From Salmonella bongori NCTC 12419 (GTDB taxonomy: Bacteria; Pseudomonadota; Gammaproteobacteria; Enterobacterales; Enterobacteriaceae): a stretch of 64,000 nucleotides of DNA. Within the stretch, counting starts at the first letter, position 1, and every line of letters begins with the position of its first letter. Location: the NCBI RefSeq assembly GCF_000252995.1, contig NC_015761.1:1550001-1614000 (forward strand), in the 5' to 3' direction. Below are positions 17,801-26,282 of this stretch, one piece after another. Under the pieces are notes generated by a model that was given only the letters and a program-made list of their open reading frames with translations, had not been told where the DNA came from and did no database searches. The position numbers and the translations under genes are program-made.

Positions 17801-19210
17801 TTATTGCAACATCTCGCGAATCAGGCGACCAAGCTGTTTTACGGCCTGCTCTTCCCGCTCTCCCCAGTGCCACGCGGTGTTAAAGCGAAAGAAACGCGTC
17901 CAGGTGCCAGACGTTGAAAACATTTTCCCCGGCGCGATACTGATATGGTGTTCAAGCGCTTTGGCGCTAAGTTCGCCGGCATCCAGCGGATCAGGTAACT
18001 CCAGCCAAAGAAAATAACCGCTATCGTTATGATGAATTTTTACTTCCGCCGGGAGATAGCGCAGAAGGGTTTGCCAGGCCTGCTGTTTGCGCTCAGCAAG
18101 CTGTCTTCTCAACCGACGCAGATGCGCGTCATAGCGGCGCGTCGAGAGATAATCTACTAACGCCAGTTGCATAGGGGAACTGGTGGATAATGTGCTCATC
18201 AGTTGTAAACGCTGAATTTGTCTGGCATGTTTGCCTGCCGCAACCCAGCCAATTCGAAAACCAGGCACCAGACATTTTGAAAAAGATGAACAGTGCAGCA
18301 CCCTGTCGTCACGATCCCATGCTTTGGCGGGGAGTGGTTTTTCACGGCCAAAGTAAAGTTCGCTATAGACATCATCTTCAATTAGCGTCACGTTATAATG
18401 CGTAAGTAACGCAACCAGCCGCGCTTTTTTCTCCGGACTCAGCGTAAAGCCTAACGGGTTCTGGCTGTTGGTCATTACCCAACATGCCTTCACCGGATAT
18501 TCTTGTAATGCCTGTTCCAGCGCGATGAGATCGATGCCCTCTTTGACATCTGTAGGTATCGACAGCGCTTTCAGGCGTAGCCGCTCCAGGGCCTGTAGCG
18601 CACCATAAAAACAGGGATTCTCCACCACGACCCAGTCTCCTGGCTCCGTCACCGCCTGTAGGCTGAGATTCAATGCCTCCAGCGCGCCAGCGGTAATTAC
18701 GATCTCATCAGGAGAAACTGTAATTCCCTGCTGTGCATAACGGCGCGCTATCGCGTAGCGCAACTCTGCATTACCCGGCGGTAAATTTTCAATCACGCTC
18801 ATTGCCGTAGCGGTTTTACTGACCTGCGCCAGAGAACGGTTCAATTGCGGCAAGGGAAACAGACGCGGATCGGGAAAAGCGGAAGCAAAGGGGACGACTG
18901 ACGGGTCGCGGCTGGCCTGGAGCATCTCAAAAATATAGGTATTGATGTCGACGGCTTCATCCCGGACTACTTGTGCTGTGGTTGCTGTTGACCGACGAAC
19001 AGGATGCGGCGCAACGTAATAGCCAGATTGTGGACGGGCAATGATCCGCCCCTGACTTTCCAGCAACTGATACGCATGGCCAACAGTCATAAAACTCATA
19101 CCGCTACTGGCAACTTGTTCTCTCAGGGAGGGTAACCGATCGCCGGGTTGCCAAACGCCAGAGGCGATTTGTTCACGTATTTGCTCCGCCAGACGTTGAT
19201 ATTTTTTCAT
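17801..19210 (-). CDS. ydcR: MocR-type GntR/aminotransferase regulator YdcR
   Basis: A 469-residue fusion of a GntR winged helix (about 1-70: W-Q-P-G-D-R-L-P-S-L-R-E-Q-V-A-S-S-G-M-S) with a type I aminotransferase domain. The PLP-lysine is in S-S-F-S-K-C-L-V-P-G-F-R-I-G-W, and other PLP contacts appear as N-P-L-G-F-T-L and E-D-D-V-Y-S-E-L-Y. Proteins of this kind act as PLP-sensing regulators, often of amine or vitamin B6 pathways. The effector of YdcR is not established. Its position 152 bases upstream of patD on the same strand suggests it may control that gene. Confidence 0.9.
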   Translation of the reverse strand: MKKYQRLAEQIREQIASGVWQPGDRLPSLREQVASSGMSFMTVGHAYQLLESQGRIIARPQSGYYVAPHPVRRSTATTAQVVRDEAVDINTYIFEMLQASRDPSVVPFASAFPDPRLFPLPQLNRSLAQVSKTATAMSVIENLPPGNAELRYAIARRYAQQGITVSPDEIVITAGALEALNLSLQAVTEPGDWVVVENPCFYGALQALERLRLKALSIPTDVKEGIDLIALEQALQEYPVKACWVMTNSQNPLGFTLSPEKKARLVALLTHYNVTLIEDDVYSELYFGREKPLPAKAWDRDDRVLHCSSFSKCLVPGFRIGWVAAGKHARQIQRLQLMSTLSTSSPMQLALVDYLSTRRYDAHLRRLRRQLAERKQQAWQTLLRYLPAEVKIHHNDSGYFLWLELPDPLDAGELSAKALEHHISIAPGKMFSTSGTWTRFFRFNTAWHWGEREEQAVKQLGRLIREMLQ

Positions 19211-19354
19211 TACGCATTCTCATCGATCGCTGCTTGCAGGTGGCAACCGCAGTGTATATCAGTTAACAAAATTAACAACATTTTGCTAACTGTTATAGTA
19301 TTTTTTAATCGACATCATGAGCCGATATCACAACATGACGTCGTTTCAGAGACG

Positions 19355-20116
19355 TTATTCCACGGGAAAGTCAAACCAGGTCTCCGGGTATGGTTCATTA
19401 GCAAGGGTGAAATGCCACCATTCGGTGTCCAGTGGCATAAAGCCTGCCTCACGCATCAAAGTTTGTAATAACAACCGATTCGCGCGTTGCTGAGGGGTGA
19501 TCATAGTATTATCGGGATGGGATAATGGGCTAAAACAGTCAAAACCGGTACCAAAATCCAGGCTATTATCTGGTGAACGTTGTTCCGCTGGCGCAGCACA
19601 ATCCATCAGTGGTTGCCCTGGTTCGTAAGTTGGTATCTCACTGCCGAGCGGAACGATGGTAAGGTCAAGCGTACTTCCCCGGCTGTGGCTGGAGTGGGCG
19701 GCAAGATAGCCCTCTTCAAACAGGCGGCTTTTCTCTACCTGCGGGTAAAATTCGTTTTTCATTTGCTCTTGAGAGGGATCTTTGGCCCAGGCGAGAAAAT
19801 CGTTCACTGCCGTTTGCGGACGGTAACAGTCATATATTTTTAAGGTAAGGCCGAAGGGATGCAAACGATCGGCGACCTGTTTCACCGCGTTTGCGGCTGA
19901 GCGTGTTAACAGGCAAACAGGGGCGTTATAACCTTTAATCGGGCGACCAATAAAATTATGGGAAGTAAAGTATCGAATATCTACCTGTACATCGGGAGCA
20001 ACGGTGGTTATATCAACAAAATCTTTTGGCCGACGGGAATCAATATGAACTTCAGTTGCCATCGTCTGACGTGACAACAGACTGAACAGGAAAAAGGGAA
20101 GTACGCGTTTTACCAT
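19355..20116 (-). CDS. pcgL: Periplasmic D-alanyl-D-alanine dipeptidase PcgL (PdgL)
   Basis: A 253-residue VanX-family zinc dipeptidase with an N-terminal signal peptide (about 1-20, ending M-A-T-E). It cleaves D-Ala-D-Ala in the periplasm. The catalytic Arg lies in Y-D-C-Y-R-P, two zinc ligands in S-S-H-S-R-G-S-T-L-D, and the third ligand plus catalytic Glu in T-E-W-W-H-F. In S. Typhimurium the gene is PhoP-activated and peptidoglycan-related. Upstream on the coding strand TTTTAA and TGTTTA stand 11 bases apart, a degenerate PhoP-box-like pair. The D-Ala released could be taken up by DalSTUV, encoded at the other end of the window. Confidence 0.92.
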   Translation of the reverse strand: MVKRVLPFFLFSLLSRQTMATEVHIDSRRPKDFVDITTVAPDVQVDIRYFTSHNFIGRPIKGYNAPVCLLTRSAANAVKQVADRLHPFGLTLKIYDCYRPQTAVNDFLAWAKDPSQEQMKNEFYPQVEKSRLFEEGYLAAHSSHSRGSTLDLTIVPLGSEIPTYEPGQPLMDCAAPAEQRSPDNSLDFGTGFDCFSPLSHPDNTMITPQQRANRLLLQTLMREAGFMPLDTEWWHFTLANEPYPETWFDFPVE

Positions 20117-20367
20117 ATATTCACCTCGTAGTTATCATAGCGGTGGCTATGTATTGCTTTATAGCATTTTGATGAGAGTAATGGATTGTGTTTAAACAGA
20201 TGGTTAAAATAACTATTTTTCTATTATGCAATAACGAAAAATCGTGTCAGCGTTCATGGGATGAAACATCGATGCTTTTCTTGCATAATATTAACAGACC
20301 AGTGAAAACGTCACTACTCCCCACTTACCCTATGGACAATGTACCTGTATGTCGATACGTCAGACCA

Positions 20368-20745
20368 TTATGACCCATATCTTCTGGTCAACTGGTAGGC
20401 CTGTTTTAAGCCTTTATTTAGCGTACATCCCAGCATAAAAACAAAACCAGCGATGACACCATAATGCCATGTACATAATTTAAGCGTATGCCATAACTCA
20501 ATCGAGACATGGTTTAACTTCTCGGTAGTTGCAATAGCTTGTACGACAGCAGCAGGATAGAAGAGCAAAATACCTAATAATAATGTTCCTAATACGATAA
20601 TTGAAACCAGCTGGAATAACAACCATCCGATCACAAAGCGCCATACTAACAACAATAAAAATCGCAACGGGTTGTTTAGCAAATCCGATTCCAGCACATA
20701 CCAAAGTGGCCTTTTCCCATGCGTATAGCGATCTGATTTCCTCAT
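20368..20745 (-). CDS. ugtL: Inner-membrane protein UgtL (polymyxin resistance / PhoPQ-linked)
   Basis: A 125-residue protein with two long hydrophobic segments (about residues 28-62 and 87-105), matching Salmonella UgtL. UgtL is an inner-membrane protein needed for resistance to antimicrobial peptides through lipid A modification, and reported to promote PhoQ activation in mildly acidic pH. The start at 20745 (M-R-K-S-D-R-Y) is preceded by GTGAGGT. An in-frame ATG 12 codons earlier lacks a ribosome site. The gene and surroundings are AT-rich, typical of horizontally acquired PhoP/SlyA-controlled Salmonella genes. Confidence 0.82.
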   Translation of the reverse strand: MRKSDRYTHGKRPLWYVLESDLLNNPLRFLLLLVWRFVIGWLLFQLVSIIVLGTLLLGILLFYPAAVVQAIATTEKLNHVSIELWHTLKLCTWHYGVIAGFVFMLGCTLNKGLKQAYQLTRRYGS

Positions 20746-21464
20746 AATTAGATACCTCACAGGTTTTAATATTATTATCAACTAACTGATTAATGCAGTC
20801 AGCAATAATTACCATCAGAAGCATTGTAGTTTTTTATAGCGAAAAAATATTTTTCATACCCCTGCCGGAGTTGGTACCATGCCTGCACAGCTTAAGACAT
20901 CACATCCTTGTTAATCTAATAATACATTCAGCATGATTTTTTGTAGCACAATATTTATATTGGTTGAGTAAAAGTTTACTTTTTTAAAAAATAATGCTGA
21001 CGAGAATTAATGCATATAGTAATTATAAGAAAAGGTTCGAATGTGAGCGTACTAAGCAGTGAGTTGTTACTTATAATCAGGAAATATAATATAAACCAAA
21101 GTGTTAAATGAGATTTAACTAATAGCGAAACGTTTCGCCACGTCTGAGAATTTTACTATTAATCCCTTAATTTTGCTAAAATAAGCATTCTGCTGTGAGT
21201 TAGATTCCTGATCAATACCAGATATGTTCTTAAGTGGTATCATGACACTATTCATAATAGACTCAGCCACTCTATCGCTTTACTCATCTGTATATACTGA
21301 TGGTGATTTCTCAACATGAGATTCCGCAACTGTTATTATCTCTAAACCACACTGAAACCACCAGGTCAGTTTTTAGGGACAAAATCAACTTTGACAAGTA
21401 TACTTGTTTACGTTTCATGGCGCACTGTGAGTTACTTTCAGACCATAATCCTTCTCTACCACGA
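20746..21464. other. AT-rich gap where S. Typhimurium carries sifB; contains a decayed reading frame
   Basis: No intact gene of meaningful size is apparent in these 719 bases. The right half (21115-21372) contains a minus-strand frame broken by one stop codon, described separately. The left half is very AT-rich and probably contains the ugtL promoter. I see no recognisable part of the effector gene sifB, which from memory lies next to ugtL in S. Typhimurium. Confidence 0.5.
21115..21372 (-). pseudogene. Possible 3' remnant of a secreted-protein-like gene, broken by an in-frame stop
   Basis: On the minus strand, one frame stays open over 86 codons except for a single TAA at 21280-21282. Before the stop it reads E-S-H-V-E-K-S-P-S-V-Y-T-D-E. 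After it reads S-D-R-V-A-E-S-I-M-N-S-V-M and ends D-V-A-K-R-F-A-I-S. The composition looks protein-like rather than random. The S-V-Y ... D ... A pattern weakly resembles the C-terminal part (P-P-Q-S-V-Y-D-R-D-A-D-C-M-A-D-A-V) of the SteA-like protein at 22487-23479. It may be the tail of a third tandem copy or of another lost effector. The similarity is short and may be chance. Confidence 0.28.
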
Positions 21465-22424
21465 TCAGCGTTCGGAATCACGAGTACGCAGTAGAGGAGA
21501 CTCTTCAATTTTAAAATGGTCCTCTACTATTTCATCCGGAGCGATAGCGCCGGCTAAAAATATCTCATCGGCTATTTCGCTGGGGTCAGTTAACTGCATA
21601 ATCCACTCATCAAGGGATTTAAAACGATCGTTTGGATCAAGTGCGTAAAATATCGTTTCAAACTCCTCACAAAGATTGCGCAATCCTCCTTCAACAATGA
21701 GGGTAGTTTCGCTTTTTTTAATCAGTACATTATTCTGTCTTAGTCCCTCTATAAACTCGACCTCCCCCACTTTGTCCAGCCCGTCATGTAACGGAACACT
21801 TACACTTGTATTCCCTTCGGCAACGGTCTGGCAAAGAAATTGATGAATAGTTCTCATATTACTGACATAAATACTTCTCGGCCGAACGTGAGATTCTGAA
21901 TGGTTAATAACAGGCGCCATTTTGCAAATACTCATCTCGGAAAATGAGTCCAGCGTTCTATAACGTCCGCTAAGGTCGTAAAGCGCTGGCACCATGTCAA
22001 ACTCTTTTTCCAGTTTTGCACAGATATCCTGAAAGGTACCGACAATTTCTTCAGTGTATGTGCCGTCAGATATTTGTACATATTTCTCCCCACTCGGCCA
22101 GGAGGTAAGCTCCTGTAACGTCAGAAGCCGGCCATCGCTAAGATAGACCCCTACCGCATCATCTAAACTTTGTAAGGCGACATGTACGGCAAGCGCAGCA
22201 TGAATTTTTTCTGCATTAGCGCAAAATTCAGCCACTTTAGGCCGCACATTACGACATTCCTCAATTAACCGAAAAATACCGTAACCTATTCCCAGGGTCA
22301 GTACGCCCACAATACCTTTCGCAAACTTTGTTGCTAATGTATTCTTATAATTTCCTGCAGCGTAATGAAGTTTGTCCTCTGCTTTAAATGCTCTGGCATA
22401 CGTTCCGGCTGATGTGACTGGCAT
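21465..22424 (-). CDS. SteA-family protein with duplicated module, second gene of tandem pair
   Basis: A 319-residue protein beginning M-P-V-T-S-A-G-T-Y-A-R. Residues 1-70 resemble SteA: K-G-I-V-G-V-L-T-L-G-I-G-Y-G-I-F-R-L-I-E, then V-R-P-K-V-A-E-F-C-A-N-A-E-K-I-H. A beta-rich module (about 90-165) contains L-S-D-G-R-L-L-T-L-Q-E-L and V-Q-I-S-D-G-T-Y-T-E-E-I-V-G-T-F. A second, diverged copy of the helix-plus-module unit begins near residue 180 (V-R-P-R-S-I-Y-V-S-N-M-R-T-I-H, then I-V-E-G-G-L-R-N-L-C-E-E-F-E). SteA itself, about 210 residues, has one copy. AAGGGGGG precedes the start at 22424. I infer a type III secreted effector, unproven. Confidence 0.7.
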   Translation of the reverse strand: MPVTSAGTYARAFKAEDKLHYAAGNYKNTLATKFAKGIVGVLTLGIGYGIFRLIEECRNVRPKVAEFCANAEKIHAALAVHVALQSLDDAVGVYLSDGRLLTLQELTSWPSGEKYVQISDGTYTEEIVGTFQDICAKLEKEFDMVPALYDLSGRYRTLDSFSEMSICKMAPVINHSESHVRPRSIYVSNMRTIHQFLCQTVAEGNTSVSVPLHDGLDKVGEVEFIEGLRQNNVLIKKSETTLIVEGGLRNLCEEFETIFYALDPNDRFKSLDEWIMQLTDPSEIADEIFLAGAIAPDEIVEDHFKIEESPLLRTRDSER

Positions 22425-22486
22425 ACCCATTCCCCCCTTATTGATGAAATTGATTTTTACATCAAAAATATCCATGCATTAGCAAA

Positions 22487-23479
22487 TCACTCCTTAAAAA
22501 TAAGCGGCGTTTTTCCAGGAGGATTATTTACCCCATAGGTTGCGTTGAACCGCTGAGTGGCATCTGCGAGGCGTTTTGCGACCGCATCAGCCATACAATC
22601 TGCATCACGATCATAGACACTTTGTGGTGGAATCGCTCCTGCCGAGTTTTTATTTTTATTTACCCAAGCTTCAAATGTTTCAGCTTCTTTATCAGCATCT
22701 CTTAGATAAATTAAGAAATCCATGTCCTGACAGAGAGAGACAAAAGTGCTTTCCAGTTCAATTACCTGCTCTCCATTAATAACCCTTACCATACTCTGCC
22801 CGGAGTCAGGATTTAAAAAAGTTAAAAACTCAACCTCCTCTCCTCCGCATAATGCTACTTTCGCGCTGGATTCCCCACTATTGGAAGCCTGTAACAGGGC
22901 TGTATATATATTGTCAAGATTATATCCATATAAGTTCTTATATTGCTGCTTTGAAGGTATATAGTTGATAACTTCAGCTATTTTACAGGCGCACATCTCC
23001 ATGAAAAATTCTGGAGGCTTATAATTATTACTGACATCATATATCCCGGGTGCGCTCTCAAATTCCCTGCTTAACCTTATCAGAATATCTTTAAAATTCC
23101 CTTTAATCACCTCTACATGCTTACCCTCTGATATCCGGACGTATGACTCGTTGTCATCTTTATTGACAACCTGTTCTAATTTTAAAACTCGTTTATCCGC
23201 AAGCGTCACCCTGACAACCTGCTCTTCTGTCACAAGCGTTCTTGCGAGACTATGATAGATATTCTCTGCATTAGCACGATATTCTTCCATTTTAGGAAGG
23301 ACGTTGTGATAATGTTCAATTAATCGAATAATCCCGTATCCAATTCCTAGCGTCAGCGCCCCCACAATACCTTTCGCAAGTTTAGTTCCCAGCTTGTTTT
23401 CATAATTACCTGCTGCATGGTAAAGCTTTGACTCGGCGGCAAAAACTCTGGCGTAGGTGCTTGCTGACGTAATTGGCAT
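22487..23479 (-). CDS. SteA-family protein with duplicated module, first gene of tandem pair
   Basis: A 330-residue paralogue of the next gene (62 bases downstream), starting M-P-I-T-S-A-S-T-Y-A-R at 23479 with GGAGAAAAG upstream. The N-terminal 60 residues are the best conserved part: G-N-Y-E-N-K-L-G-T-K-L-A-K-G-I-V-G-A-L-T then G-Y-G-I-I-R-L-I-E-H-Y. Module one spans about 85-160 (V-R-I-S-E-G-K-H-V-E-V-I-K-G-N-F). Module two spans about 205-285 (V-R-V-I-N-G-E-Q-V-I-E-L-E-S-T-F). No membrane segment or classical signal peptide is seen, consistent with type III export. Base composition is AT-richer than the flanking backbone. Function is inferred from family only. Confidence 0.7.
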   Translation of the reverse strand: MPITSASTYARVFAAESKLYHAAGNYENKLGTKLAKGIVGALTLGIGYGIIRLIEHYHNVLPKMEEYRANAENIYHSLARTLVTEEQVVRVTLADKRVLKLEQVVNKDDNESYVRISEGKHVEVIKGNFKDILIRLSREFESAPGIYDVSNNYKPPEFFMEMCACKIAEVINYIPSKQQYKNLYGYNLDNIYTALLQASNSGESSAKVALCGGEEVEFLTFLNPDSGQSMVRVINGEQVIELESTFVSLCQDMDFLIYLRDADKEAETFEAWVNKNKNSAGAIPPQSVYDRDADCMADAVAKRLADATQRFNATYGVNNPPGKTPLIFKE

Positions 23480-23537
23480 CGCTTTTCTCCAGTTCTAATT
23501 ATCTCCCGGTATTACAAGTTATGGCTGATGATCAAGA

Positions 23538-23558
23538 TAAACATTCAAATAATGTCCA
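23538..23558 (-). promoter_or_regulatory. Conserved promoter element of the SteA-like pair
   Basis: Matches 109-129 in 20 of 21 bases; the identical core on the plus strand is TTCAAATAATGTCCA (23544-23558). The element ends 59 bases before the ATG at 23479, almost the same as at the other locus (56). The rest of the two upstream regions is much less alike, which points to selection on this site. Confidence 0.5.
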
Positions 23559-23759
23559 CATCCTGAACGCTGTATGTTGACAGGGTATCCGCAAGGAAGA
23601 GACAGAGATGAACTCACCCATTAACAGGTGACTACCACCGCCTGCTATTATGCCAGTCAGGCTGAAAGGTTATGCTTACCCTTCACTGACATCATCTTAT
23701 CGTTACCCGGTTCAGTATTACCTGTCACCATGGCTGAAGCATTGTGATTAGGGAGAAGA

Positions 23760-23785
23760 CCATAACAGTAGAAAAACTGTTATGG
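23760..23785. promoter_or_regulatory. Perfect inverted repeat upstream of cyxA
   Basis: CCATAACAGT (23760-23769) and ACTGTTATGG (23776-23785) are perfect inverted copies separated by six bases. The dyad lies 83 bases before the cyxA ATG. There is no T-run, so an operator or mRNA leader structure is likelier than a terminator. Confidence 0.5.
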
Positions 23786-23868
23786 GAAAATAGAACGGTT
23801 CTGTTTCTGCAACCCGGTCGTGCCGCGGCCTAGAATGCGCTGGATCAATTTTTTATGCGGAGTCAGAC

Positions 23869-25272
23869 ATGTTTGGTCTTGATGCATTTCATCTGGCGAG
23901 GATCCAGTTTGCGTTTACGGTTTCCTTCCACATTATTTTTCCTGCCATTACCATCGGCCTCGCCAGCTATCTGGCGGTCCTTGAGGGGCTTTGGTTAAAA
24001 ACAAAGAATCCGGTCTGGCGCTCGTTGTACCATTTCTGGTCAAAAATTTTCGCCGTTAACTTTGGCATGGGTGTTGTTTCCGGACTGGTCATGGCCTATC
24101 AGTTCGGTACTAACTGGAGCGGTTTCTCTGAATTTGCCGGCAGTATCACGGGTCCCCTGCTTACCTATGAAGTGTTGACCGCCTTTTTCCTTGAAGCAGG
24201 CTTCCTCGGCGTGATGTTATTTGGCTGGAACCGCGTCGGTCCCGGACTGCACTTTTTCTCTACCTGTATGGTTGCGCTCGGCACGCTCATGTCTACCTTC
24301 TGGATACTGGCGTCAAATAGCTGGATGCAGACACCACAAGGCTATGAAATCGTCAACGGCCAGGTCGTACCGGTAGATTGGTTTGCCGTTATTTTCAACC
24401 CATCATTCCCTTATCGCCTGCTACATATGACGGTGGCAGCCTTTCTCAGTAGCGCCCTGTTTGTCGGCGCTTCCGCGGCCTGGCACCTTTTACGCGGCGC
24501 TCATACTCCCGCCATCCGCGCGATGTTTTCAATGGCGCTGTGGATGACATTGCTGGTCGCCCCCCTGCAGGCTGTGATCGGCGATATGCATGGTTTAAAT
24601 ACACTCAAGCATCAACCGGCAAAAATCGCCGCCATTGAAGGTCATTGGGAAAATTTCCCCGGTGAGCCAACGCCACTTTTTCTTTTTGGCTGGCCAGATA
24701 TGGAACAGGAACGAACCCGGTATGGGCTGGCGATCCCCGCGCTGGGTAGCCTTATTCTGACGCATAGTCTGGATAAACAGGTGCCTGCGCTAAAAGAATT
24801 CCCGAAAGAAGATCGCCCTAATTCCGCAATGGTGTTCTGGTCGTTTCGCATTATGGCGGGGCTGGGAATGTTAATGATACTTCTTGGCGTTTGTGCCCTG
24901 TGGCTGCGTCACAAACAGCGACTTTATACTTCACGTCCGTTTCTGCGCTTTGCGTTATGGATGGGGCCCTCCGGATTAATCGCTATTCTCGCGGGCTGGG
25001 TCACGACTGAGGTGGGACGTCAACCGTGGGTGGTTTATGGCCTGCAGCGCACGCAGGATGCCGTATCCGCACATGGCGATCTGCATATGAGCATCAGCTT
25101 ATTGACCTTTTTTGTGGTTTACAGCGCCGTCTTTGGCGTCGGATACAGTTACATGATCCGTCTGATCCGAAAAGGCCCGCAAGAAAATGACGATGCTATT
25201 CCGGCGACGGGTACACCAGCACGACCACTTTCGGCTGCGGTTCTTGATGCGCCACATGAGGGAGAACGCTAA
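23869..25272 (+). CDS. cyxA: Cytochrome bd-type quinol oxidase subunit I (CioA/CyxA type)
   Basis: A 467-residue inner-membrane subunit of a cytochrome bd oxidase, which reduces oxygen to water using quinol. It begins with F-H-L-A-R-I-Q-F-A, and the haem-ligand His lies near 20 in V-S-F-H-I-I-F-P-A-I-T. A second conserved His lies in Y-R-L-L-H-M-T-V-A-A-F (near 190). The loop after G-D-M-H-G is short, as in the cyanide-insensitive CioA group, and G-R-Q-P-W is present near the C-terminus. About nine membrane segments are seen. Salmonella has a homologous cyxAB; in S. Typhimurium LT2 I remember it elsewhere (STM1792-1793), so its place here is notable. Confidence 0.87.
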   Translation: MFGLDAFHLARIQFAFTVSFHIIFPAITIGLASYLAVLEGLWLKTKNPVWRSLYHFWSKIFAVNFGMGVVSGLVMAYQFGTNWSGFSEFAGSITGPLLTYEVLTAFFLEAGFLGVMLFGWNRVGPGLHFFSTCMVALGTLMSTFWILASNSWMQTPQGYEIVNGQVVPVDWFAVIFNPSFPYRLLHMTVAAFLSSALFVGASAAWHLLRGAHTPAIRAMFSMALWMTLLVAPLQAVIGDMHGLNTLKHQPAKIAAIEGHWENFPGEPTPLFLFGWPDMEQERTRYGLAIPALGSLILTHSLDKQVPALKEFPKEDRPNSAMVFWSFRIMAGLGMLMILLGVCALWLRHKQRLYTSRPFLRFALWMGPSGLIAILAGWVTTEVGRQPWVVYGLQRTQDAVSAHGDLHMSISLLTFFVVYSAVFGVGYSYMIRLIRKGPQENDDAIPATGTPARPLSAAVLDAPHEGER

Positions 25273-26282
25273 TGGGTATGGATTTATCAGTTATCTGGTT
25301 TGTTATCATTGTTTTCGCAACGCTTATGTACATCGTGATGGATGGTTTTGACCTGGGAATCGGTATTTTGTTTCCAGCCGTTCAAAACGCTGACGATCGC
25401 GATGTGATGGTGAATAGCGTAGCGCCAGTCTGGGACGGGAATGAAACCTGGCTGGTGTTAGGCGGCGCAGGATTGTTTGGCGCTTTTCCGCTGGCTTACG
25501 CGGTGATTATCGATGCGCTGACAATTCCGCTAACACTGATGCTTATCGGACTTATTTTCCGCGGCGTGGCGTTTGAATTCCGTTTTAAGGCCACGCCAGC
25601 ACACCGCCCATTCTGGGACAAAGCCTTTTCAGGTGGTTCATTTCTCGCGACGTTTACTCAGGGAATCGTCGTGGGTGCGGTGATTAATGGTTTTACCGTG
25701 ACCGGGCGAGCCTATAGCGGCGGACCGTTCGACTGGCTCACGCCTTTCACCCTGTTTTGCGGCCTGGGTTTGGTCGTGGCTTATGCGTTGCTGGGCGCGA
25801 CATGGCTGGTGATGAAAAGTGAAAATCCGTTACAGGACGAAATGCGCAGTATTGCGAAAAAGTTACTGATCGCTCTGCTGTTGACTATCGTAATCATCAG
25901 CCTGTGGACGCCGATTGCACACCACGCCATCGCTGAGCGTTGGTTTACCCTGCCGAATCTGTGGTTTTTGATGCCGGTTCCACTGTTCGTCGCTCTGTTC
26001 AGTTCAGGGTTGTGGCGTTCCCTTAACCAACAGCACCACCATGCGCTGCCATTTATATTGACCTTAGGCCTGACTTTTTTAGGCTTTAGTGGATTGGGTA
26101 TCAGTATCTGGCCGCATATTATTCCGCCGTCTATTACCCTGTGGCAGGCCGCAGCACCTGCGCAAAGCCAGGGATTCATGCTGGTGGGCGCCTTGCTGAT
26201 AATCCCCATCATTTTGGTTTACACCTTCTGGAGCTATTACGTTTTCCGTGGAAAAGTGCAACACGGCGAGGGCTATCACTGA
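25272..26282 (+). CDS. cyxB: Cytochrome bd-type quinol oxidase subunit II (CioB/CyxB type)
   Basis: A 336-residue CydB-family subunit with eight or nine hydrophobic segments. The family signature W-F-V-I-I-V-F-A-T-L-M-Y-I-V-M-D-G-F-D-L-G-I-G-x-L lies at about 8-32, followed by W-D-G-N-E-T-W-L-V-L-G-G. Its ATG shares one base with the cyxA stop (TAATG), so the two are translationally coupled. It forms the membrane heterodimer with CyxA and carries no haem of its own in this family. Confidence 0.88.
   Translation: MGMDLSVIWFVIIVFATLMYIVMDGFDLGIGILFPAVQNADDRDVMVNSVAPVWDGNETWLVLGGAGLFGAFPLAYAVIIDALTIPLTLMLIGLIFRGVAFEFRFKATPAHRPFWDKAFSGGSFLATFTQGIVVGAVINGFTVTGRAYSGGPFDWLTPFTLFCGLGLVVAYALLGATWLVMKSENPLQDEMRSIAKKLLIALLLTIVIISLWTPIAHHAIAERWFTLPNLWFLMPVPLFVALFSSGLWRSLNQQHHHALPFILTLGLTFLGFSGLGISIWPHIIPPSITLWQAAAPAQSQGFMLVGALLIIPIILVYTFWSYYVFRGKVQHGEGYH

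Larger units (their letters stand above)
23480..23868. other. Divergent promoter region between the SteA-like pair and the cytochrome bd operon
   Basis: These 389 bases carry the conserved element at 23538-23558 on the SteA-like side and a perfect 10-bp inverted repeat at 23760-23785 on the cyxA side. I see no coding sequence, although short fragments might remain of a lost gene. Confidence 0.5.

Noticed and set aside
19580..19843. 87-codon plus-strand ORF inside pcgL
   Set aside because: Antisense shadow of the conserved VanX-type catalytic region of pcgL.
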